Part shown: positions 45,248 to 58,486 of the stretch, one piece after another
How the letters are laid out: every line of letters begins with the position of its first letter
How positions within the stretch are numbered: position 1 is the stretch's first letter
Source: Idiomarina aquatica
GTDB lineage: Bacteria; Pseudomonadota; Gammaproteobacteria; Enterobacterales; Alteromonadaceae
Direction of reading: 5' to 3'
Assembly (NCBI RefSeq): GCF_003987185.1
Contig: NZ_PIPS01000001.1
Coordinates: forward strand, 1,364,001-1,428,000
DNA length: 64,000 nt
The notes under the pieces: model-generated
Database searches by the model: none
The model's input: the letters and a program-made list of their open reading frames with translations, nothing else
Told to the model about the DNA's origin: nothing
Made by a program: the position numbers and the translations under genes

Positions 45248-45766
45248 TTATACCGCTTGTGACCGATAATCACAGGCCTTTTGCGCACACACGTAGCGCA
45301 CCACACCAGCCTGTTTCTTTCGCAATAGGATGGGAAAATCGCATTTTGGACACGCTTGTGCAACCGGGGGTAAATTGACTGAAAAATCACATTGAGGGAA
45401 CTGGTCACAGGCGTAAAAAGGCGATCCTTTACGCGAGGTTTTTTGAATTAAGCGACCATCACGATCTGCCTTGGCGCATAGAGGACATGCTACCTGTTCA
45501 GGGCTTGCCTGCGTATCAGGTTCGGCGACAAAATCACAGGTGGGGAAATTACTGCAGCCAACGAACAGCCCAAATCGGCCGCTCTTAATCTGTAATTCAT
45601 TACCACACTCAGGACACGCAACGCCCAAGCCCTCAGGTTCGATCTCTGATTGCTCACGTAAGCCTTGCGTAAATTGACAGGCAGGATACGCAGAACAGGC
45701 CAGAAAGCTATTATGGCCCTTGTGTTTGACCACTAGCTCGCTACCACATTCAGGACATTGCTGCAT
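45248..45766 (-). CDS. yrdD: Topoisomerase-type zinc-ribbon protein YrdD
   Basis: 172 residues made of four C4 zinc ribbons in tandem, each C-P-x-C ... C-x-x-x-P/A-x-C: starting CPECGSELV (4), CPECGNELQ (50), CPLCAKADR (92) and CPKCDFPIL (137). These resemble the C-terminal DNA-binding ribbons of topoisomerase I without its catalytic part. The conserved dprA-smg-yrdD-tsaC order suggests a role in DNA or RNA handling, but the function is not established. Confidence 0.9.
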   Translation of the reverse strand: MQQCPECGSELVVKHKGHNSFLACSAYPACQFTQGLREQSEIEPEGLGVACPECGNELQIKSGRFGLFVGCSNFPTCDFVAEPDTQASPEQVACPLCAKADRDGRLIQKTSRKGSPFYACDQFPQCDFSVNLPPVAQACPKCDFPILLRKKQAGVVRYVCAQKACDYRSQAV

Positions 45767-45794
45767 GGTTCCCCGCTCATCGCACGTCTGTTAA

Positions 45795-46268
45795 TCAGTG
45801 TAACGGGCCTTCGGGCTCCTCAAACAATAAACCTTCCATCTGATCATAAGCCGCTTCATGCCCTGGTAAATTAAACAAGACCATCAGCACGACCCACTTA
45901 AGGTCATCAAGGTTAAAGTTGGCCGTTTCCAGCTCCATCACACGATCAATCACCATTTCTCGTGTTGCGAAGTCTAACACGCCGAGGTTTTCGAGATAAA
46001 TCAAAAAGCCACGGCATTGACAGTCGAGCCTGGTTGTCTCCTGCTCTGTAAAGATGCGCGTTGACTGTGACGGTTGTGAGGACAAGTACGACTTGCCATC
46101 CGTGTCCTGCAAGTCAGCCAAGCGCTCTAGCCAGGCGAGAGCTTTTTGGATTTCCTGCCGATGAAACCCTGCGCGGGCCAGCTCATCGGTAAGTTCATCA
46201 TGGTCTACCACGACCTCTTGTTCGGAGTGTATATAGTTCTCGAACAAATACATGAGGATATCAAACAT
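45795..46268 (-). CDS. smg: Smg family protein (DUF494)
   Basis: 157 residues. [16 protein letters not shown] at the start and the C-terminal [17 protein letters not shown] are highly typical of Smg/DUF494, which always sits after dprA. Role unknown; soluble. It starts two bases after the dprA stop. Confidence 0.92.
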   Translation of the reverse strand: MFDILMYLFENYIHSEQEVVVDHDELTDELARAGFHRQEIQKALAWLERLADLQDTDGKSYLSSQPSQSTRIFTEQETTRLDCQCRGFLIYLENLGVLDFATREMVIDRVMELETANFNLDDLKWVVLMVLFNLPGHEAAYDQMEGLLFEEPEGPLH

Positions 46269-46270
46269 AA

Positions 46271-47311
46271 TTAGCGCCTCCCCACTTTGATATAACCGCC
46301 CGGTACAGCTGCTACAGCACCCTGTAACTCAAGTAATAATAATTGTTCCGTTACCTTTGCCGCAGAGAGACCACTTCGTTCGACTAACTGATCAACGGAA
46401 GTGGGCTCTGATCCCACATTAGCGAACAAATTTGTGTTTGCCAAGCTTTCTTGTTGCCAATGTTCATCGTCTGCTGCACTCATTTCGGGCAAGGCGATTT
46501 GGCCAAACCAGCTGATGATATCCTGCGACGTTGAAATGAGCTCTGCACCCTGCCGAATCAACCAGTGACAACCTTCGTATTCGCGTGCGTACAATGACCC
46601 CGGTACGGCACCAACATGGCGACCTTCATTAATTGCTGCCAAGGCGGTCGACATGGAACCGCTGCGTTTTGCCGCTTCTATCACCACAACACCTTTGCTT
46701 AATCCACTAATAATACGGTTACGGCGGGGAAAATGATCCATTCGCGCTGAAACACCGGGTGGAAACTCCGAAACGATAAGCCCCTGATGACTGATGAGAC
46801 GGTGCAATTGACGATTACGCGGTGGGTAAATTTTATCAATGCCGGTACCCAGAACGGCAATGGTTTTGCCCATCTCGACAGCCGTTGAATGTGCCTGTGC
46901 GTCGATGCCCATGGCCAAACCGCTGACAACGACAAGGTCAGCTTGGGTACAGTCGCGAGCAAACCAGTCAGCGGTTTGCAAGCCGCTATGGGAAGCCTTC
47001 CTGCTACCCACCAATGCCACACACTGTTGTTGCAGAAGTTCTTGCCGCCCATGCCAAAACAGCAACCAAGGCGGATCTTGTATCTGCTTCAGTAACGGCG
47101 GATAAACTTCATCATAAAAACCAATAACCCCCTGATTCGGTTGCTGCTGCCAGGTTAACGCTGCCGTCACCCATCGAGAATCAACCGGTTTTAACGATTG
47201 CGACCATCGCTCAAGCACGTCGGTGGTACTTTTTAGCTCGCGTGCATCCCTTTTTACGTCTTGTTTTGCGCGATTTAGCCCCAATAAAATACACAAATCC
47301 TGTTGATTCAT
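46271..47311 (-). CDS. dprA: DNA-processing protein DprA
   Basis: 346 residues. The Rossmann-like core carries [43 protein letters not shown] and [19 protein letters not shown]-terminal winged-helix region (about 295-346: [20 protein letters not shown]) is present. It binds single-stranded DNA and loads RecA during natural transformation. First gene of the leftward run, divergent from def across 64 bases. Confidence 0.95.
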   Translation of the reverse strand: MNQQDLCILLGLNRAKQDVKRDARELKSTTDVLERWSQSLKPVDSRWVTAALTWQQQPNQGVIGFYDEVYPPLLKQIQDPPWLLFWHGRQELLQQQCVALVGSRKASHSGLQTADWFARDCTQADLVVVSGLAMGIDAQAHSTAVEMGKTIAVLGTGIDKIYPPRNRQLHRLISHQGLIVSEFPPGVSARMDHFPRRNRIISGLSKGVVVIEAAKRSGSMSTALAAINEGRHVGAVPGSLYAREYEGCHWLIRQGAELISTSQDIISWFGQIALPEMSAADDEHWQQESLANTNLFANVGSEPTSVDQLVERSGLSAAKVTEQLLLLELQGAVAAVPGGYIKVGRR

Positions 47312-47375
47312 AGACTGTCCTTAATACCCCAAAATACGTTAAACTAAGGGTAGTCAAAGCAATGGAGTTAAAATT

Positions 47376-47897
47376 ATGTCTCAGTTAACGGTTCTAAAAT
47401 ATCCGGACGAGCGTTTGCGCAAGGTTGCAGAACCGATAGCAACGGTGGATGACGCGCTACGCGCGACCATCGACGACATGTTCGAGACCATGTACGAGTC
47501 TCAAGGCGTCGGTTTAGCGGCGACTCAGGTCGATGTTCATAAGCGATTATTCGTCGCTGACTGCAGTGAAGATCAGAACGAACCCCTGGTGTTCATTAAC
47601 CCGGAGATTACAAAAGCTGAAGGTCACTTCACCAATGATGAAGGTTGCTTATCATTTCCCGGGGTTTACGCCAAAGTTGAACGAGCTGAAAAAGTCACAG
47701 TTCAGGCGCTGGATCGCAACGGCGAGAGTTTTAGCCTTGAAGCAGACGGATTGCTGGCGATTTGCATCCAGCATGAAATCGATCACTTGAATGGCAAACT
47801 TTTTGTGGATTATTTGTCGCCGCTTAAGCAAAGCCGAATCCGCAAAAAGCTTGAAAAAGAACAGCGCGTTCAACAAAAACTGGCGGCGGATGCCTAA
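47376..47897 (+). CDS. def: Peptide deformylase
   Basis: 173 residues. All three motifs are present: [16 protein letters not shown] (metal Cys) and [11 protein letters not shown] (H-E-x-x-H). It removes the formyl group from new N-termini. GGAG site before the ATG. First gene of def-fmt-rsmB-trkA; fmt follows after two bases. Confidence 0.97.
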   Translation: MSQLTVLKYPDERLRKVAEPIATVDDALRATIDDMFETMYESQGVGLAATQVDVHKRLFVADCSEDQNEPLVFINPEITKAEGHFTNDEGCLSFPGVYAKVERAEKVTVQALDRNGESFSLEADGLLAICIQHEIDHLNGKLFVDYLSPLKQSRIRKKLEKEQRVQQKLAADA

Positions 47898-47899
47898 GC

Positions 47900-48865
47900 A
47901 TGAGCCAACCGCTAAAGATTGTGTTCGCCGGCACACCCGAGTTTGCTGCACGACATTTACAAGCGTTGCTGGCATCGAAGCACCAGGTGGTCGCCGTTTA
48001 CACTCAGCCGGATCGCCCTGCCGGTCGTGGTAAGAAATTACAGCCGTCCGCGGTGAAACAACTCGCGCAACAGCATGAATTGCCAGTGTTGCAGCCTGAG
48101 TCATTGAAAGCTGAAGAGGCACAGCGCGAGTTGGCACAGTTGGACGCTGACGTGATGGTTGTGGTCGCTTACGGATTACTATTGCCACAACGCATTCTTG
48201 ATACACCGCGCTATGGCTGCATTAATGTGCACGGTTCGTTGCTTCCTCGTTGGCGCGGTGCCGCCCCGATTCAACGTGCCATTTGGGCCGGCGATGAAAA
48301 ATCCGGTGTGGCAGTAATGCAGATGGAAGCCGGCCTCGATACTGGTCCAGTATTACACGAAGTCAGCTGCGACATAGCCGCTGACGAAACCTCTGCCTCC
48401 TTGTATCAAAAGCTGGAGGCACTGGGTCCTGATGCGTTAATTACCGTGCTCGATGAGCTTGAACATTATCGTAATCAAGCGACCCCTCAGAACAACGATC
48501 AGGCGACCTATGCCAAGAAACTCAGTAAAGACGAAGGGCGTATTGACTGGAACCTGTCAGCACAACAACTTGAACGCAACGTACGAGCGTTTTTCCCATG
48601 GCCGACGGCCTGGTTCGACATCGATGGCTTCAAAGGAAATCAGTCGATGGTCAAAGTGCTGAAAGCGCTGTCATTACCTTCAACAACTCAGAACACGGCA
48701 GCAGGAACCATTGTCAGCGCGACCGCTGAAGGTATTGATGTAGCCTGTGGAGACGGCGTTTTGCGCATACTCGAAGCGCAAGTCCCGGGGAAGAAACCGC
48801 AACCAGTGGCAACACTCGTGAACGGGTATGCCGACATTTTTAGTAACGGGAAGCAACTCTCTTAA
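47900..48865 (+). CDS. fmt: Methionyl-tRNA formyltransferase
   Basis: 321 residues. [18 protein letters not shown], the folate site [17 protein letters not shown], and METGLDTGP-like [12 protein letters not shown] mark the catalytic domain, with the C-terminal OB-like domain from about 205. It formylates initiator Met-tRNA. Its stop overlaps the rsmB start (TAATG). Confidence 0.97.
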   Translation: MSQPLKIVFAGTPEFAARHLQALLASKHQVVAVYTQPDRPAGRGKKLQPSAVKQLAQQHELPVLQPESLKAEEAQRELAQLDADVMVVVAYGLLLPQRILDTPRYGCINVHGSLLPRWRGAAPIQRAIWAGDEKSGVAVMQMEAGLDTGPVLHEVSCDIAADETSASLYQKLEALGPDALITVLDELEHYRNQATPQNNDQATYAKKLSKDEGRIDWNLSAQQLERNVRAFFPWPTAWFDIDGFKGNQSMVKVLKALSLPSTTQNTAAGTIVSATAEGIDVACGDGVLRILEAQVPGKKPQPVATLVNGYADIFSNGKQLS

Positions 48866-50184
48866 TGACCAAACCTCAAACCAAGCTTTCCGGCGCAGCA
48901 AGCCGAGCCGCAGCGACCCGCGCATTACACCGGGTGCTAAATGACGGCGAAAGCCTGACCAACGCTTTACCCGCAGAAACGGAACAGCTTGATGGCAATG
49001 ACAAACGATTAGCGCAAGCGATTTGCTACGGGGTGTTGCGTTTTTTACCCACGCTTAATCGTTTAGTTGCCGCCAAATTAAATAAGCCGCTCAAAGGCAA
49101 ACTGTCGATCCTCAACACTCTTTTGTTAGTGGGCGCTTACCAACTATATCAACTCCGTACCAAAGACCATGCAGCGGTCAGTGCCACGGTAGAAGCGGCA
49201 AAACAATTAAAACGGAAGAACCATACCGGCCTGATCAACGGAATTTTGCGCCAATTGTTACGCGAGGCGCCAGCGCGGGATGAACAAGATCAACGGACAC
49301 TCCCTGATGACCCGTTATTCAACCACCCACGTTGGTTTGTTGACGCCTTACAGACAGACTACCCAGAGCGCTGGCAGTCGATTTTAACGGCTAATAATCA
49401 ACACCCGCCGATGTGGTTGCGTGTGAATGAATCGCGCACGTCGGCCGCCGCTTACCAGAAACAGCTATTAGAGCAGGAAATTATCGCCCACACTGACCAC
49501 GAAGTCAGCAGCGCCCTGCGTCTGGACAAAGCCTGTTCGGTCGAACGTTTGCCCGGCTTCAGTAAGGGCGACGTGTCGGTTCAAGATCGTTCAGCACAAA
49601 TGGCCGGTTTTTTTCTAAACGCAGACGCAAGTCATCGTGTGCTTGATTGCTGCGCAGCGCCGGGCGGCAAGACGCTGCACTTACTGGAACGACATCAGTT
49701 CACAACGCCTTTAGTGGCGCTGGACGTCGATGCACAACGACTTGAACGTGTACGTGAGAACCTCGCGCGACAACAACAACCCGCTAACATTATTTGCGCC
49801 GACGTCGCTGATTTAGACGCCTGGTGGGATGGTAAACCATTTGATCGCATCTTACTGGATGCGCCCTGCTCCGCAACCGGAGTGATTCGTCGTCACCCGG
49901 ATATTAAGTGGTTGCGACGCAGAACCGATATCGAAGCATTGGTATCGTTACAGGCAACGATTATGGACACCATCTGGCAAACCTTAGCCGACGGTGGCGA
50001 ATTGCTCTACGCAACTTGCTCGGTGCTGAAACAGGAAAATCAGACCCAGGTTGAACACTTCCTCAGCCGCCATCAAGATGCTAATCTACTTCCGATATCC
50101 GAGCAGTCAGCGACGCTGCAACTGTTTCCGGAAACCTCCGGCGGCGATGGTTTCTTTTACGCAAGGTTAAGAAAACAATCATGA
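48865..50184 (+). CDS. rsmB: 16S rRNA (cytosine967-C5)-methyltransferase
   Basis: 439 residues. An N-terminal NusB-like domain (about 10-140) precedes the SAM-dependent domain: [34 protein letters not shown] (motif IV Cys) and [13 protein letters not shown] (catalytic Cys). It methylates C967 of 16S rRNA. The last codon overlaps the trkA start (ATGA). Confidence 0.96.
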   Translation: MTKPQTKLSGAASRAAATRALHRVLNDGESLTNALPAETEQLDGNDKRLAQAICYGVLRFLPTLNRLVAAKLNKPLKGKLSILNTLLLVGAYQLYQLRTKDHAAVSATVEAAKQLKRKNHTGLINGILRQLLREAPARDEQDQRTLPDDPLFNHPRWFVDALQTDYPERWQSILTANNQHPPMWLRVNESRTSAAAYQKQLLEQEIIAHTDHEVSSALRLDKACSVERLPGFSKGDVSVQDRSAQMAGFFLNADASHRVLDCCAAPGGKTLHLLERHQFTTPLVALDVDAQRLERVRENLARQQQPANIICADVADLDAWWDGKPFDRILLDAPCSATGVIRRHPDIKWLRRRTDIEALVSLQATIMDTIWQTLADGGELLYATCSVLKQENQTQVEHFLSRHQDANLLPISEQSATLQLFPETSGGDGFFYARLRKQS

Positions 50185-51557
50185 AAATCATTATCTTAGG
50201 TGTTGGTCAGGTTGGCGGAACGTTAGCGGAGAATCTTGTTGGCGAACGCAATGATATTACCGTCGTTGATACCGATACCGACCTGCTTGAGGCACTGCAA
50301 GATAAGTATGATTTACAAGTTGTTGTCGGCAATGGTGCGCACCCGGATACGTTGCGTCGAGCCGGCGCGGAAGACGCGGATTTAGTGATTGCAGTAACCA
50401 ACAGCGACGAAACCAATATGATCGCCTGTCAGGTTGCCTATTCCATTTTTAATACGCCGACAAAAATCGCCCGAATTCGCTCTGAGGAATACATTCGTTA
50501 CCGCGATCAGCTGTTTCACAAGAACGATGCCCCGGTTGACTTTATTATCTCGCCGGAACAATTAGTCACGAATTACATTAAAAAGTTGATTGATTATCCC
50601 GGAGCATTACAGGTTATGGAGTTTGCCGGTGGCCGCGCCAGCTTAGTCGCCGTTAAAGCCTATTATGGCGGTAAATTGGTGGGACACGCGATCTCCACGC
50701 TGCGCGAGCACATTCCTAATATCGATACCCGTGTTGCGGCGATTTATCGTCAAGGACATCCCATACGTCCTACCGGCACCACCATTATCGAAGCCGATGA
50801 CGAGGTTTTCTTTATTGCCGATACCCGCCATATCAGCACGGTAATGGAAGAATTGCAGAAATTAGAAACCAAGTACCGCCGCATCATGATCGTCGGCGGC
50901 GGAAATATTGGCGCTGGTTTAGCCAAACAGCTTGAAAGCGACCATCGCGTTAAGCTGATTGAGCGAGATGACGCGCGTGCCGAAGAGCTGTCGCAACGTC
51001 TTGAGCATACGCTGATTTTTCGCGGTGACGCCTCGGATCAAAAATTACTTGAGGAAGAGCACGTTGAGGACATCGACGTTTTCATTGCAGTAACAAACGA
51101 CGACGAAGCCAATATCATGTCAGCGATGCTGGCAAAACGCATGGGTGCACGGAAAACGATGGTACTCATTCAGCGCAGTGCATACGTCGATTTAGTGCAA
51201 GGCGGCGAGATCGATATTGCCATTTCGCCACAAAGAGCAACCATTTCAGCGCTGTTAACGCACGTTCGCCGCGGTGACATTGTCAATGTTTATTCATTGC
51301 GTAAGGGCGCAGCTGAGGCGATTGAAGCCATCGCACATGGTGACGAAAAGACATCGAAAGTGGTCGGTAAAGCCATAAAAGAGGTGAAGTTGCCACCGGG
51401 AACCACCATCGGCGCCATTGTAAGAGGCAATGAGGTGCTGATGGCTCACAGCGAGACCATTATTCAGGCGGATGACCATGTCATCATGTTCTTACTGGAT
51501 AAAAAATACATCGATGAAGTCGAGCGCTTGTTCCAGCCCAGCGCGATGTTCTTTTAA
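50181..51557 (+). CDS. trkA: Trk system potassium uptake protein TrkA
   Basis: 458 residues with two tandem RCK modules, each a Rossmann domain ([17 protein letters not shown] near 3 and [17 protein letters not shown] near 235) plus a TrkA-C domain. It is the peripheral NAD-binding regulator of the TrkH/TrkG potassium channel. No trkH is in the window. Its stop overlaps the stop of convergent yigZ by four bases. Confidence 0.96.
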   Translation: MKIIILGVGQVGGTLAENLVGERNDITVVDTDTDLLEALQDKYDLQVVVGNGAHPDTLRRAGAEDADLVIAVTNSDETNMIACQVAYSIFNTPTKIARIRSEEYIRYRDQLFHKNDAPVDFIISPEQLVTNYIKKLIDYPGALQVMEFAGGRASLVAVKAYYGGKLVGHAISTLREHIPNIDTRVAAIYRQGHPIRPTGTTIIEADDEVFFIADTRHISTVMEELQKLETKYRRIMIVGGGNIGAGLAKQLESDHRVKLIERDDARAEELSQRLEHTLIFRGDASDQKLLEEEHVEDIDVFIAVTNDDEANIMSAMLAKRMGARKTMVLIQRSAYVDLVQGGEIDIAISPQRATISALLTHVRRGDIVNVYSLRKGAAEAIEAIAHGDEKTSKVVGKAIKEVKLPPGTTIGAIVRGNEVLMAHSETIIQADDHVIMFLLDKKYIDEVERLFQPSAMFF

Positions 51558-52162
51558 CACTTCCGCAGTTTCAACTGCCCCTGCGAAACCGCGTCCAAAC
51601 GCTCTTGCAAGGGCGCCAACTCGTCCGGTATCAATTCAATACGTTGATGCACTTGCTCGGTAAACTGACTGTCGCTGACACGCACATCAAATTGTTGCCA
51701 CAAAGGTTCTATGGCTCCCTGCAGATGATAAGGGTAGTCGAGTTCAAAACTTTCCCGATACACCACCAGCTCGGTCGGCAGCTTCTCGAGTGCGGCGGCA
51801 ACCGCCTGACCGTAGGCCCGTTGCAACCCTCCGGTACCTAACTTGACACCGCCAAAGTAACGCACCACCACCGCAGCAACATCACCCAGCGGAGCGTTCT
51901 GCAACACTGTCAACATGGGTCTGCCTGCGGTACCTGAGGGTTCGCCGTCATCGTTACAGCTAAACGTTCCCTGCTGTGGCGAGCCTAAAATACTCGCCGT
52001 GCAATAATGGCTGGCTTTGGGCCACTGTTGCATTGCACGATCGCTCAATCGTTGCAGGTCCTCGGGTTGCTTCATGACATCAACGACGGCGATAAAACGA
52101 CTGTTTTTAACCACCGTTTCCGCCACTGCAGTCGTTGCCGGACGTCGATAGTTGCTAGTCAT
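51554..52162 (-). CDS. yigZ: IMPACT-family protein YigZ
   Basis: 202 residues. [30 protein letters not shown] and the signature [18 protein letters not shown] identify the IMPACT/YigZ family. The C-terminal ferredoxin-like domain (from about 135) is present. Related eukaryotic proteins bind translation regulators; the bacterial function is not settled. It overlaps the slt stop by eight bases and is probably co-transcribed with slt. Confidence 0.92.
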   Translation of the reverse strand: MTSNYRRPATTAVAETVVKNSRFIAVVDVMKQPEDLQRLSDRAMQQWPKASHYCTASILGSPQQGTFSCNDDGEPSGTAGRPMLTVLQNAPLGDVAAVVVRYFGGVKLGTGGLQRAYGQAVAAALEKLPTELVVYRESFELDYPYHLQGAIEPLWQQFDVRVSDSQFTEQVHQRIELIPDELAPLQERLDAVSQGQLKLRKC

Positions 52163-54116
52163 AACTTGGCTGAATCTTCATCGCTTCTAAGGTTTCGAAT
52201 AAGTTGCCCTGATTTTCATGCAGTAAATAGTAAATCTGTTGATAAGTCATCACTGCCTTCACGTAATCACGCGTTTCATAATATGGGATTTGCTCAATCC
52301 ATTCATCGGCTGGTGTCGGGCTTTGCGGTAACCAGTCGAGAACCTTGTAATAACCGGCATTGTAGGATGCCGTCGCCAGCACATGGTTCTGATCAAAGCG
52401 ATTCTGTAATCGGCTGAGATAGTAAGTCCCCAGATCAACGTTGACTTCGGGTCGATGCAGTTGTCGATAGCTGATGTTATCGTTACGTAACCGCCGCGCG
52501 GTACTTGGCAGAATTTGCATCAACCCGCGTGCACCCGCGCTCGAATAGGCATCCGCACGAAACGCACTTTCACGGCGAGTAATAGCCATCGCCCAGGTCG
52601 GATCGATACCCACTTTATTCGAGGAATCCGTTAACAATTGACCATAAGCCATCGGGAAACGAATATTTATGGCATCAAAGTGGCCAATCTGCGCCAATGT
52701 CCATATCGCCTGATCATGCCACTCCCATTCACTCGCCAGCAACGCGGCCGCTTTGTGCGCCTCGCCATCGAGTTCAGTGAGCAAATGGTTCCATTCCCGG
52801 CGCGCGTCGACAAAACGCCCCAACTGAATAAATTCATAGGCTCGCTGTGCGCTCGGATGGTTTCGGACTTGTTCTAGCTCCATCAAGCTGACATCAATAG
52901 GCTCTCGTTCCAAACTGACCGGCTTACCCAATCGGGCAGAAGCCAGGAAACCATAATAGTTTCGCTCCTTGGCCAGCTCACTGTAGATTTCATTAGCACC
53001 CAGCTCATCACCGCTCAATTGACTGGCACGAGCCAACCAGTAACGCCACTGAGCTCCTCCGGCAATGGCTGCAGGAAGGCTTTGAATCGCTCGCTTTAAG
53101 TTACTAAAGTCGCGATCTCTTAAGTACGTCGCAAGTCGCCATTGCAGCGTGCGTTCATCAAGGGCGGACGGCGGCACCCGCTGATGCCAGACGCGTGCTT
53201 CTGGATGATCTTTCAGGCTCAGTGCCACCGCAAACTCAGCGGCTATTTGTTGGCGCTGTTCACGGTTAAACGGCAGTTTTTGGCTGAGCTTATCAAAAGC
53301 TTTTAAGGCAAGGTTTTCATTCGCCCAAATCAATTTTTGCAAGCCAAACGCGGCGATTTCGGCTTCTCTTTTTTGATCGACCCCGCGCCAGCGGCGGTCA
53401 GAATAGATAGCCGCCGGTGAATAGCGAACTTTATGATAGAGGTCCCCTAGATATCGGAGGTTTTCCGGTAGCAGCCCGGTTAGGTAAGGAATTAACGTTG
53501 GGTTACCGCCGTTGGCAGCTAAACTGATCCGTTGCCAAACCTTATCCGTGGTTCTTGCACCCAGATCAGCCCATTCATTCAATATCGAATTACAGGCCGT
53601 TGGTACCGAAAAGCCGTGCTTCCATATCGCATCGACTTTTTTGATGAACGGCGCGTCAGCCAGCCCCTGATTACGCTCAGCGGCAATCAACTGGCAACGG
53701 TGCGTTAGTGTGCCGGGGTGGCGGAAGTCGCGAATAAAGCGCTGCTCTTCACCCTGACTGGCCAAATACGTTAACCACGGGCGGCGTAATTGCCAGTCCA
53801 GCGGCGTCCCCTCGTACTGTTCTAAAAACGACAACACACGCTGTTCATTAGCCAGATAACCAACCTGCTGCAAACGTTCAAGCTCCAGGTAAGGTTTTAA
53901 CGGGTAACCATCAAGCTGTGTCAGTAGTCTTCGATACTCCGCCAGACGTCCACGTTTGGCTGCATATTCCGCTTTTCTGAATAGTTCCCGCTGCTCTGCG
54001 CGCTTTGCCTCTGAAGCGGCGGCCGACGATGGCACCGAGCAGACAAGCGCCATCGACACTAGCGCCGTAGCCGCGAGTGCTTTACTGTAACGAATGATAA
54101 ACGACTGCTTTTTCAT
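52155..54116 (-). CDS. slt: Soluble lytic murein transglycosylase
   Basis: 653 residues from ATG 54116, where the signal sequence begins (SKALAATALVSMALVCSVPS). A GTG 16 codons upstream is also open. A long helical superhelix (about 40-450) is followed by a lysozyme-like catalytic domain: ITRRESAFRADAYSSAGARG (catalytic Glu), then LMQILPSTARRL and TASYNAGYYKV. It cuts peptidoglycan to 1,6-anhydro-muropeptides in the periplasm. Typical Slt70 size and layout. Confidence 0.93.
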   Translation of the reverse strand: MKKQSFIIRYSKALAATALVSMALVCSVPSSAAASEAKRAEQRELFRKAEYAAKRGRLAEYRRLLTQLDGYPLKPYLELERLQQVGYLANEQRVLSFLEQYEGTPLDWQLRRPWLTYLASQGEEQRFIRDFRHPGTLTHRCQLIAAERNQGLADAPFIKKVDAIWKHGFSVPTACNSILNEWADLGARTTDKVWQRISLAANGGNPTLIPYLTGLLPENLRYLGDLYHKVRYSPAAIYSDRRWRGVDQKREAEIAAFGLQKLIWANENLALKAFDKLSQKLPFNREQRQQIAAEFAVALSLKDHPEARVWHQRVPPSALDERTLQWRLATYLRDRDFSNLKRAIQSLPAAIAGGAQWRYWLARASQLSGDELGANEIYSELAKERNYYGFLASARLGKPVSLEREPIDVSLMELEQVRNHPSAQRAYEFIQLGRFVDARREWNHLLTELDGEAHKAAALLASEWEWHDQAIWTLAQIGHFDAINIRFPMAYGQLLTDSSNKVGIDPTWAMAITRRESAFRADAYSSAGARGLMQILPSTARRLRNDNISYRQLHRPEVNVDLGTYYLSRLQNRFDQNHVLATASYNAGYYKVLDWLPQSPTPADEWIEQIPYYETRDYVKAVMTYQQIYYLLHENQGNLFETLEAMKIQPSYD

Positions 54117-54251
54117 TAATTCAAACGCATGTTTAAATAACCGTTGAAAAATTGGCGCATTCACGCCAAACTCTTTCTACCTTAACCTAAAGCTATATTA
54201 GAATCAGTTTCTTTATAGCACTAAATTTATGGATGTCGTGGGAGACCCAAC

Positions 54252-56408
54252 ATGATTTACCAAGGTGAAAGCATTCGGGTCGACTTTATTGAACCCGGTT
54301 TTGCCGAATTACAATTCGACGCGAAAGGCTCGGTCAATAAATTCGACCAAGCAACACTGGAAGAATTCAGTGAAGCTCTGACAAAACTAAAAAATACGGA
54401 CGACCTACGCGGTGTTATCGTCACCAGCAGCAAATCCACCTTCATTGTTGGTGCTGACATAACCGAGTTTTTAACGTTATTCTCGGATCAAGAACAAACT
54501 CGTAGCTGGGTTGCAAAAGCTTCCCGTGTATTTGACCAATTAGAAGACTTGCCGGTACCAACAGTGGGTGCCGTTAAAGGATTTGCGCTAGGTGGTGGCT
54601 GTGAAGCCTTGCTAGCGTGTGACTACCGTGTCGCTGATACCACCGCAACGATCGGTTTACCGGAAGTTAAACTGGGCCTTATCCCTGGCTTTGGCGGCAC
54701 CATGCGTTTGCCGCGCATTATCGGCCCGGACAACGCGTTAGAGTGGATTACAACCGGCAAAAACAACAGCGCCGAGGATGCCTTGAAGGTTGGCGCGATT
54801 GACGCCGTTGTCGCTCCGGAAAAACTGACCGAAGCGGCACTTAACCTAGCCAAAGCGGCGGCAGCCGGCGAACAGGACTGGCAGGCTAAACGTCAACCTA
54901 AGCTTGAACCTCTAAAAGCTAACGACACTGAGCTGACCATGACCCTGGTTACCGCAAAAGGTCTGGTCGCGGCGAAAGCAGGCAAGCATTACCCTGCCCC
55001 TCATAAGGCCATTGAAGCCATCGAAAACGGTGCTCGCGAACATCGCGAAGGCGCACTTAAAGCGGAGAACAATGCGTTCTTCGAATTAACCCAAACCGAT
55101 GCATGCCGTGCACAGGTTGGTATCTTCCTGGCGGATCAGGCGGTCAAAGGCAAGTCTAAAAAGTACGCCAAATCAGCGACCAAAGAGATCAAATCGGCGG
55201 GCGTACTGGGTGCCGGCATCATGGGCGGCGGTATTGCCTATCAGTCAGCGCTAAAAGGCGTTCCGGCAGTGATGAAAGACATCAAGCAGGACGCGTTGGA
55301 TCTTGGCATGAAAGAAGCCGGTAAGATCCTGAAAAAAGGTGTTGAACGCGGCAAGGTCAACCACGAAAAAATGATCAAGGTATTGTCGTCGATCACGCCA
55401 ACCTTGCTGAACGACGCCGTCAAAGACGTTGATATTGTCGTCGAAGCCGTTGTTGAGAACCCGAAAGTTAAAGGGTCGGTATTGGCGGAGATCGAGGGTG
55501 TTATCGGCAACGATGCCATTCTTACCTCAAATACCTCAACCATCTCAATTACCGAACTGGCGAAAAACCTAAAACGTCCAGAACAATTCTGCGGCATGCA
55601 CTTTTTCAACCCAGTGCACAAAATGCCCTTAGTAGAGATCATTCGTGGCGAAAAGACGTCTGATGAGACGGTCGCCGCGGTCGTTGCTTACGCACTAAAA
55701 CTGGGTAAAACGCCGATCGTTGTTAATGACTGCCCAGGTTTCTTAGTCAATCGCGTGTTGTTCCCATACCTTGCAGGCTTCGCCGGCATGGTTGACGAAG
55801 GGGTCGATTTTGTGGGTATCGACAAAGTCATGGAAAAACAATTCGGTTGGCCAATGGGCCCCGCCTACCTCAGTGACGTCGTCGGTATCGATACCGCCGA
55901 TCATTGTACGGTGGTGATGGAAGAAGGCTTCCCAAGCCGAATGAAGCGAGACACCTCGAGCGCCATTGCCAAACTGGCTGCCGCTGAACGTTACGGTCAG
56001 AAAAATGGTAAAGGTTTTTACGTTTACGGTACCGATAAGAAAGGCAAGCCAACGAAAGACGCCGATCCGGCAACTTATGAACTGCTTGGCTGTGAACAAG
56101 GCAAAAAACTTGAAGCCGATGACGTTATTGCGCGTTGCATGATCCCTATGGTGAACGAAGTCGTGCGCTGTCTGGAAGAAGGTATTGTCGGCTCTGCTGC
56201 TGAAGCAGACATCGCGCTACTTTATGGTTTAGGCTTCCCTCCTTTCCGCGGAGGACCTTTCCGCTACCTGGAAACCATGGGTATCGATAACTTTATTAAG
56301 CTGGCAGACCAATACGCTCACTTAGGCGAAATTTACCAAGTGACTGACGGTATGCGAGAAATGGCCAAAGCCGGCAAATCTTATTTCGACACGACCCGTG
56401 CGAAGTAA
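54252..56408 (+). CDS. fadB: Fatty acid oxidation complex alpha subunit
   Basis: 718 residues. The N-terminal enoyl-CoA hydratase domain shows [21 protein letters not shown] (catalytic Glu) and [11 protein letters not shown] (second Glu). The 3-hydroxyacyl-CoA dehydrogenase domain from about 310 has [15 protein letters not shown] (NAD) and [18 protein letters not shown] (catalytic His). It carries out hydration and dehydrogenation in beta-oxidation and works in a complex with FadA. No clear FadR site is seen upstream. Confidence 0.97.
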   Translation: MIYQGESIRVDFIEPGFAELQFDAKGSVNKFDQATLEEFSEALTKLKNTDDLRGVIVTSSKSTFIVGADITEFLTLFSDQEQTRSWVAKASRVFDQLEDLPVPTVGAVKGFALGGGCEALLACDYRVADTTATIGLPEVKLGLIPGFGGTMRLPRIIGPDNALEWITTGKNNSAEDALKVGAIDAVVAPEKLTEAALNLAKAAAAGEQDWQAKRQPKLEPLKANDTELTMTLVTAKGLVAAKAGKHYPAPHKAIEAIENGAREHREGALKAENNAFFELTQTDACRAQVGIFLADQAVKGKSKKYAKSATKEIKSAGVLGAGIMGGGIAYQSALKGVPAVMKDIKQDALDLGMKEAGKILKKGVERGKVNHEKMIKVLSSITPTLLNDAVKDVDIVVEAVVENPKVKGSVLAEIEGVIGNDAILTSNTSTISITELAKNLKRPEQFCGMHFFNPVHKMPLVEIIRGEKTSDETVAAVVAYALKLGKTPIVVNDCPGFLVNRVLFPYLAGFAGMVDEGVDFVGIDKVMEKQFGWPMGPAYLSDVVGIDTADHCTVVMEEGFPSRMKRDTSSAIAKLAAAERYGQKNGKGFYVYGTDKKGKPTKDADPATYELLGCEQGKKLEADDVIARCMIPMVNEVVRCLEEGIVGSAAEADIALLYGLGFPPFRGGPFRYLETMGIDNFIKLADQYAHLGEIYQVTDGMREMAKAGKSYFDTTRAK

Positions 56409-56424
56409 GGCGAGAGGAGGTTAA

Positions 56425-57591
<1,167 letters not shown>

Positions 57592-57625
57592 GTTGCGTTT
57601 TTAACGCAGTTAGCCACGCACAGTG

Positions 57626-57685
57626 AGGCTGTTTGTCGCTCGTTGACCTTCAGGTTGAAACGGGTAGCAAACAGCCTTTCGTTTT
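57626..57685 (+). terminator. Long-loop terminator after fadBA
   Basis: AGGCTGTTTG (57626-57635) pairs perfectly with CAAACAGCCT (57668-57677), followed by TTCGTTTT. The 32-base loop contains a smaller TCAGGTTGA-type hairpin. Confidence 0.75.
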
Positions 57686-57719
57686 CGTCGCACAAAAAGA
57701 GTCGATTTAACCTAACGTA

Positions 57720-57962
57720 ATGCAACACATGAACGCAGATAAAGAACTCGATACGCTGGGACTACGCTGCCCTGAACCGGTGATGATGGTGCGCGCCACG
57801 ATCCGTAAAATGGCCGTTGGCGAGGTATTACTCGTAATAGCCGATGATCCAGCAACAACGCGGGATATTCCTGGCTTTTGTGAGTTTATGGAGCATCAAC
57901 TGGTGGCCCAGGAAACGACCGAGACGCCCTACCGTTATTGGGTTAGAAAAAGCCACGGATAG
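57720..57962 (+). CDS. tusA: TusA-family sulfurtransferase
   Basis: 80 residues (ATG 57720; ATG 57729 is also possible). [20 protein letters not shown] contains the sulfur-accepting Cys of the C-P-x-P motif. It passes persulfide sulfur from IscS to the TusBCD/MnmA relay for tRNA 2-thiouridine synthesis. The conserved [18 protein letters not shown] follows. Single gene. Confidence 0.93.
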   Translation: MQHMNADKELDTLGLRCPEPVMMVRATIRKMAVGEVLLVIADDPATTRDIPGFCEFMEHQLVAQETTETPYRYWVRKSHG

Positions 57963-57999
57963 GTCGCGCCAATGGCGCGACGCCGTTTAATGACTGAGA

Positions 58000-58476
58000 T
58001 TACAAATACATTTCCCAGAATTCCGCTTTACCGACATCACCTAATTCATAGGGTTTGAAACCAAATTTCTTATAGGCGTTTTTAGCGCGTTCGTTCTTAT
58101 CCAGCACTTCCAGCGTCAACTTTACGCAGCCACGAAACTGAGCCAGAGTTTTTACTTCCTCAAGCAGTTTTTGCGCTACGCCCTCGCCGCGGTATTCAGG
58201 AATAACCGCGATATCGTGAATGTTCATCAACGGTTTTGCGGCGAACGTCGAAAAGCCCTCAACACAATTGGCGACACCAACCGGTTGATCACCATCAAAG
58301 GCGATTAACGAAAACACGTGATCGCGCTTGTCCATCTCTTTGATGAGATTTTCTTTAACCTCATCACTGATGCCTTCGCCTCCGCCCATCGGATCTTTGG
58401 CATAAGCATCCAACATAGAAATTACCGCTTGAGCATGGGCAGGATTTGAATAATCCGCCAATGTTATTTCAATCAT
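58000..58476 (-). CDS. GNAT-family N-acetyltransferase
   Basis: 158 residues. The acetyl-CoA-binding motif A is MNIHDIAVIPEYRGEGVAQK, followed by LLEEVKTLA and the C-terminal LEVLDKNERAKNAYKKFGF. The acceptor substrate cannot be predicted. It lies ten bases after tag on the same strand and is probably co-transcribed with it. Confidence 0.88.
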   Translation of the reverse strand: MIEITLADYSNPAHAQAVISMLDAYAKDPMGGGEGISDEVKENLIKEMDKRDHVFSLIAFDGDQPVGVANCVEGFSTFAAKPLMNIHDIAVIPEYRGEGVAQKLLEEVKTLAQFRGCVKLTLEVLDKNERAKNAYKKFGFKPYELGDVGKAEFWEMYL

Positions 58477-58486
58477 TGTTTATCCA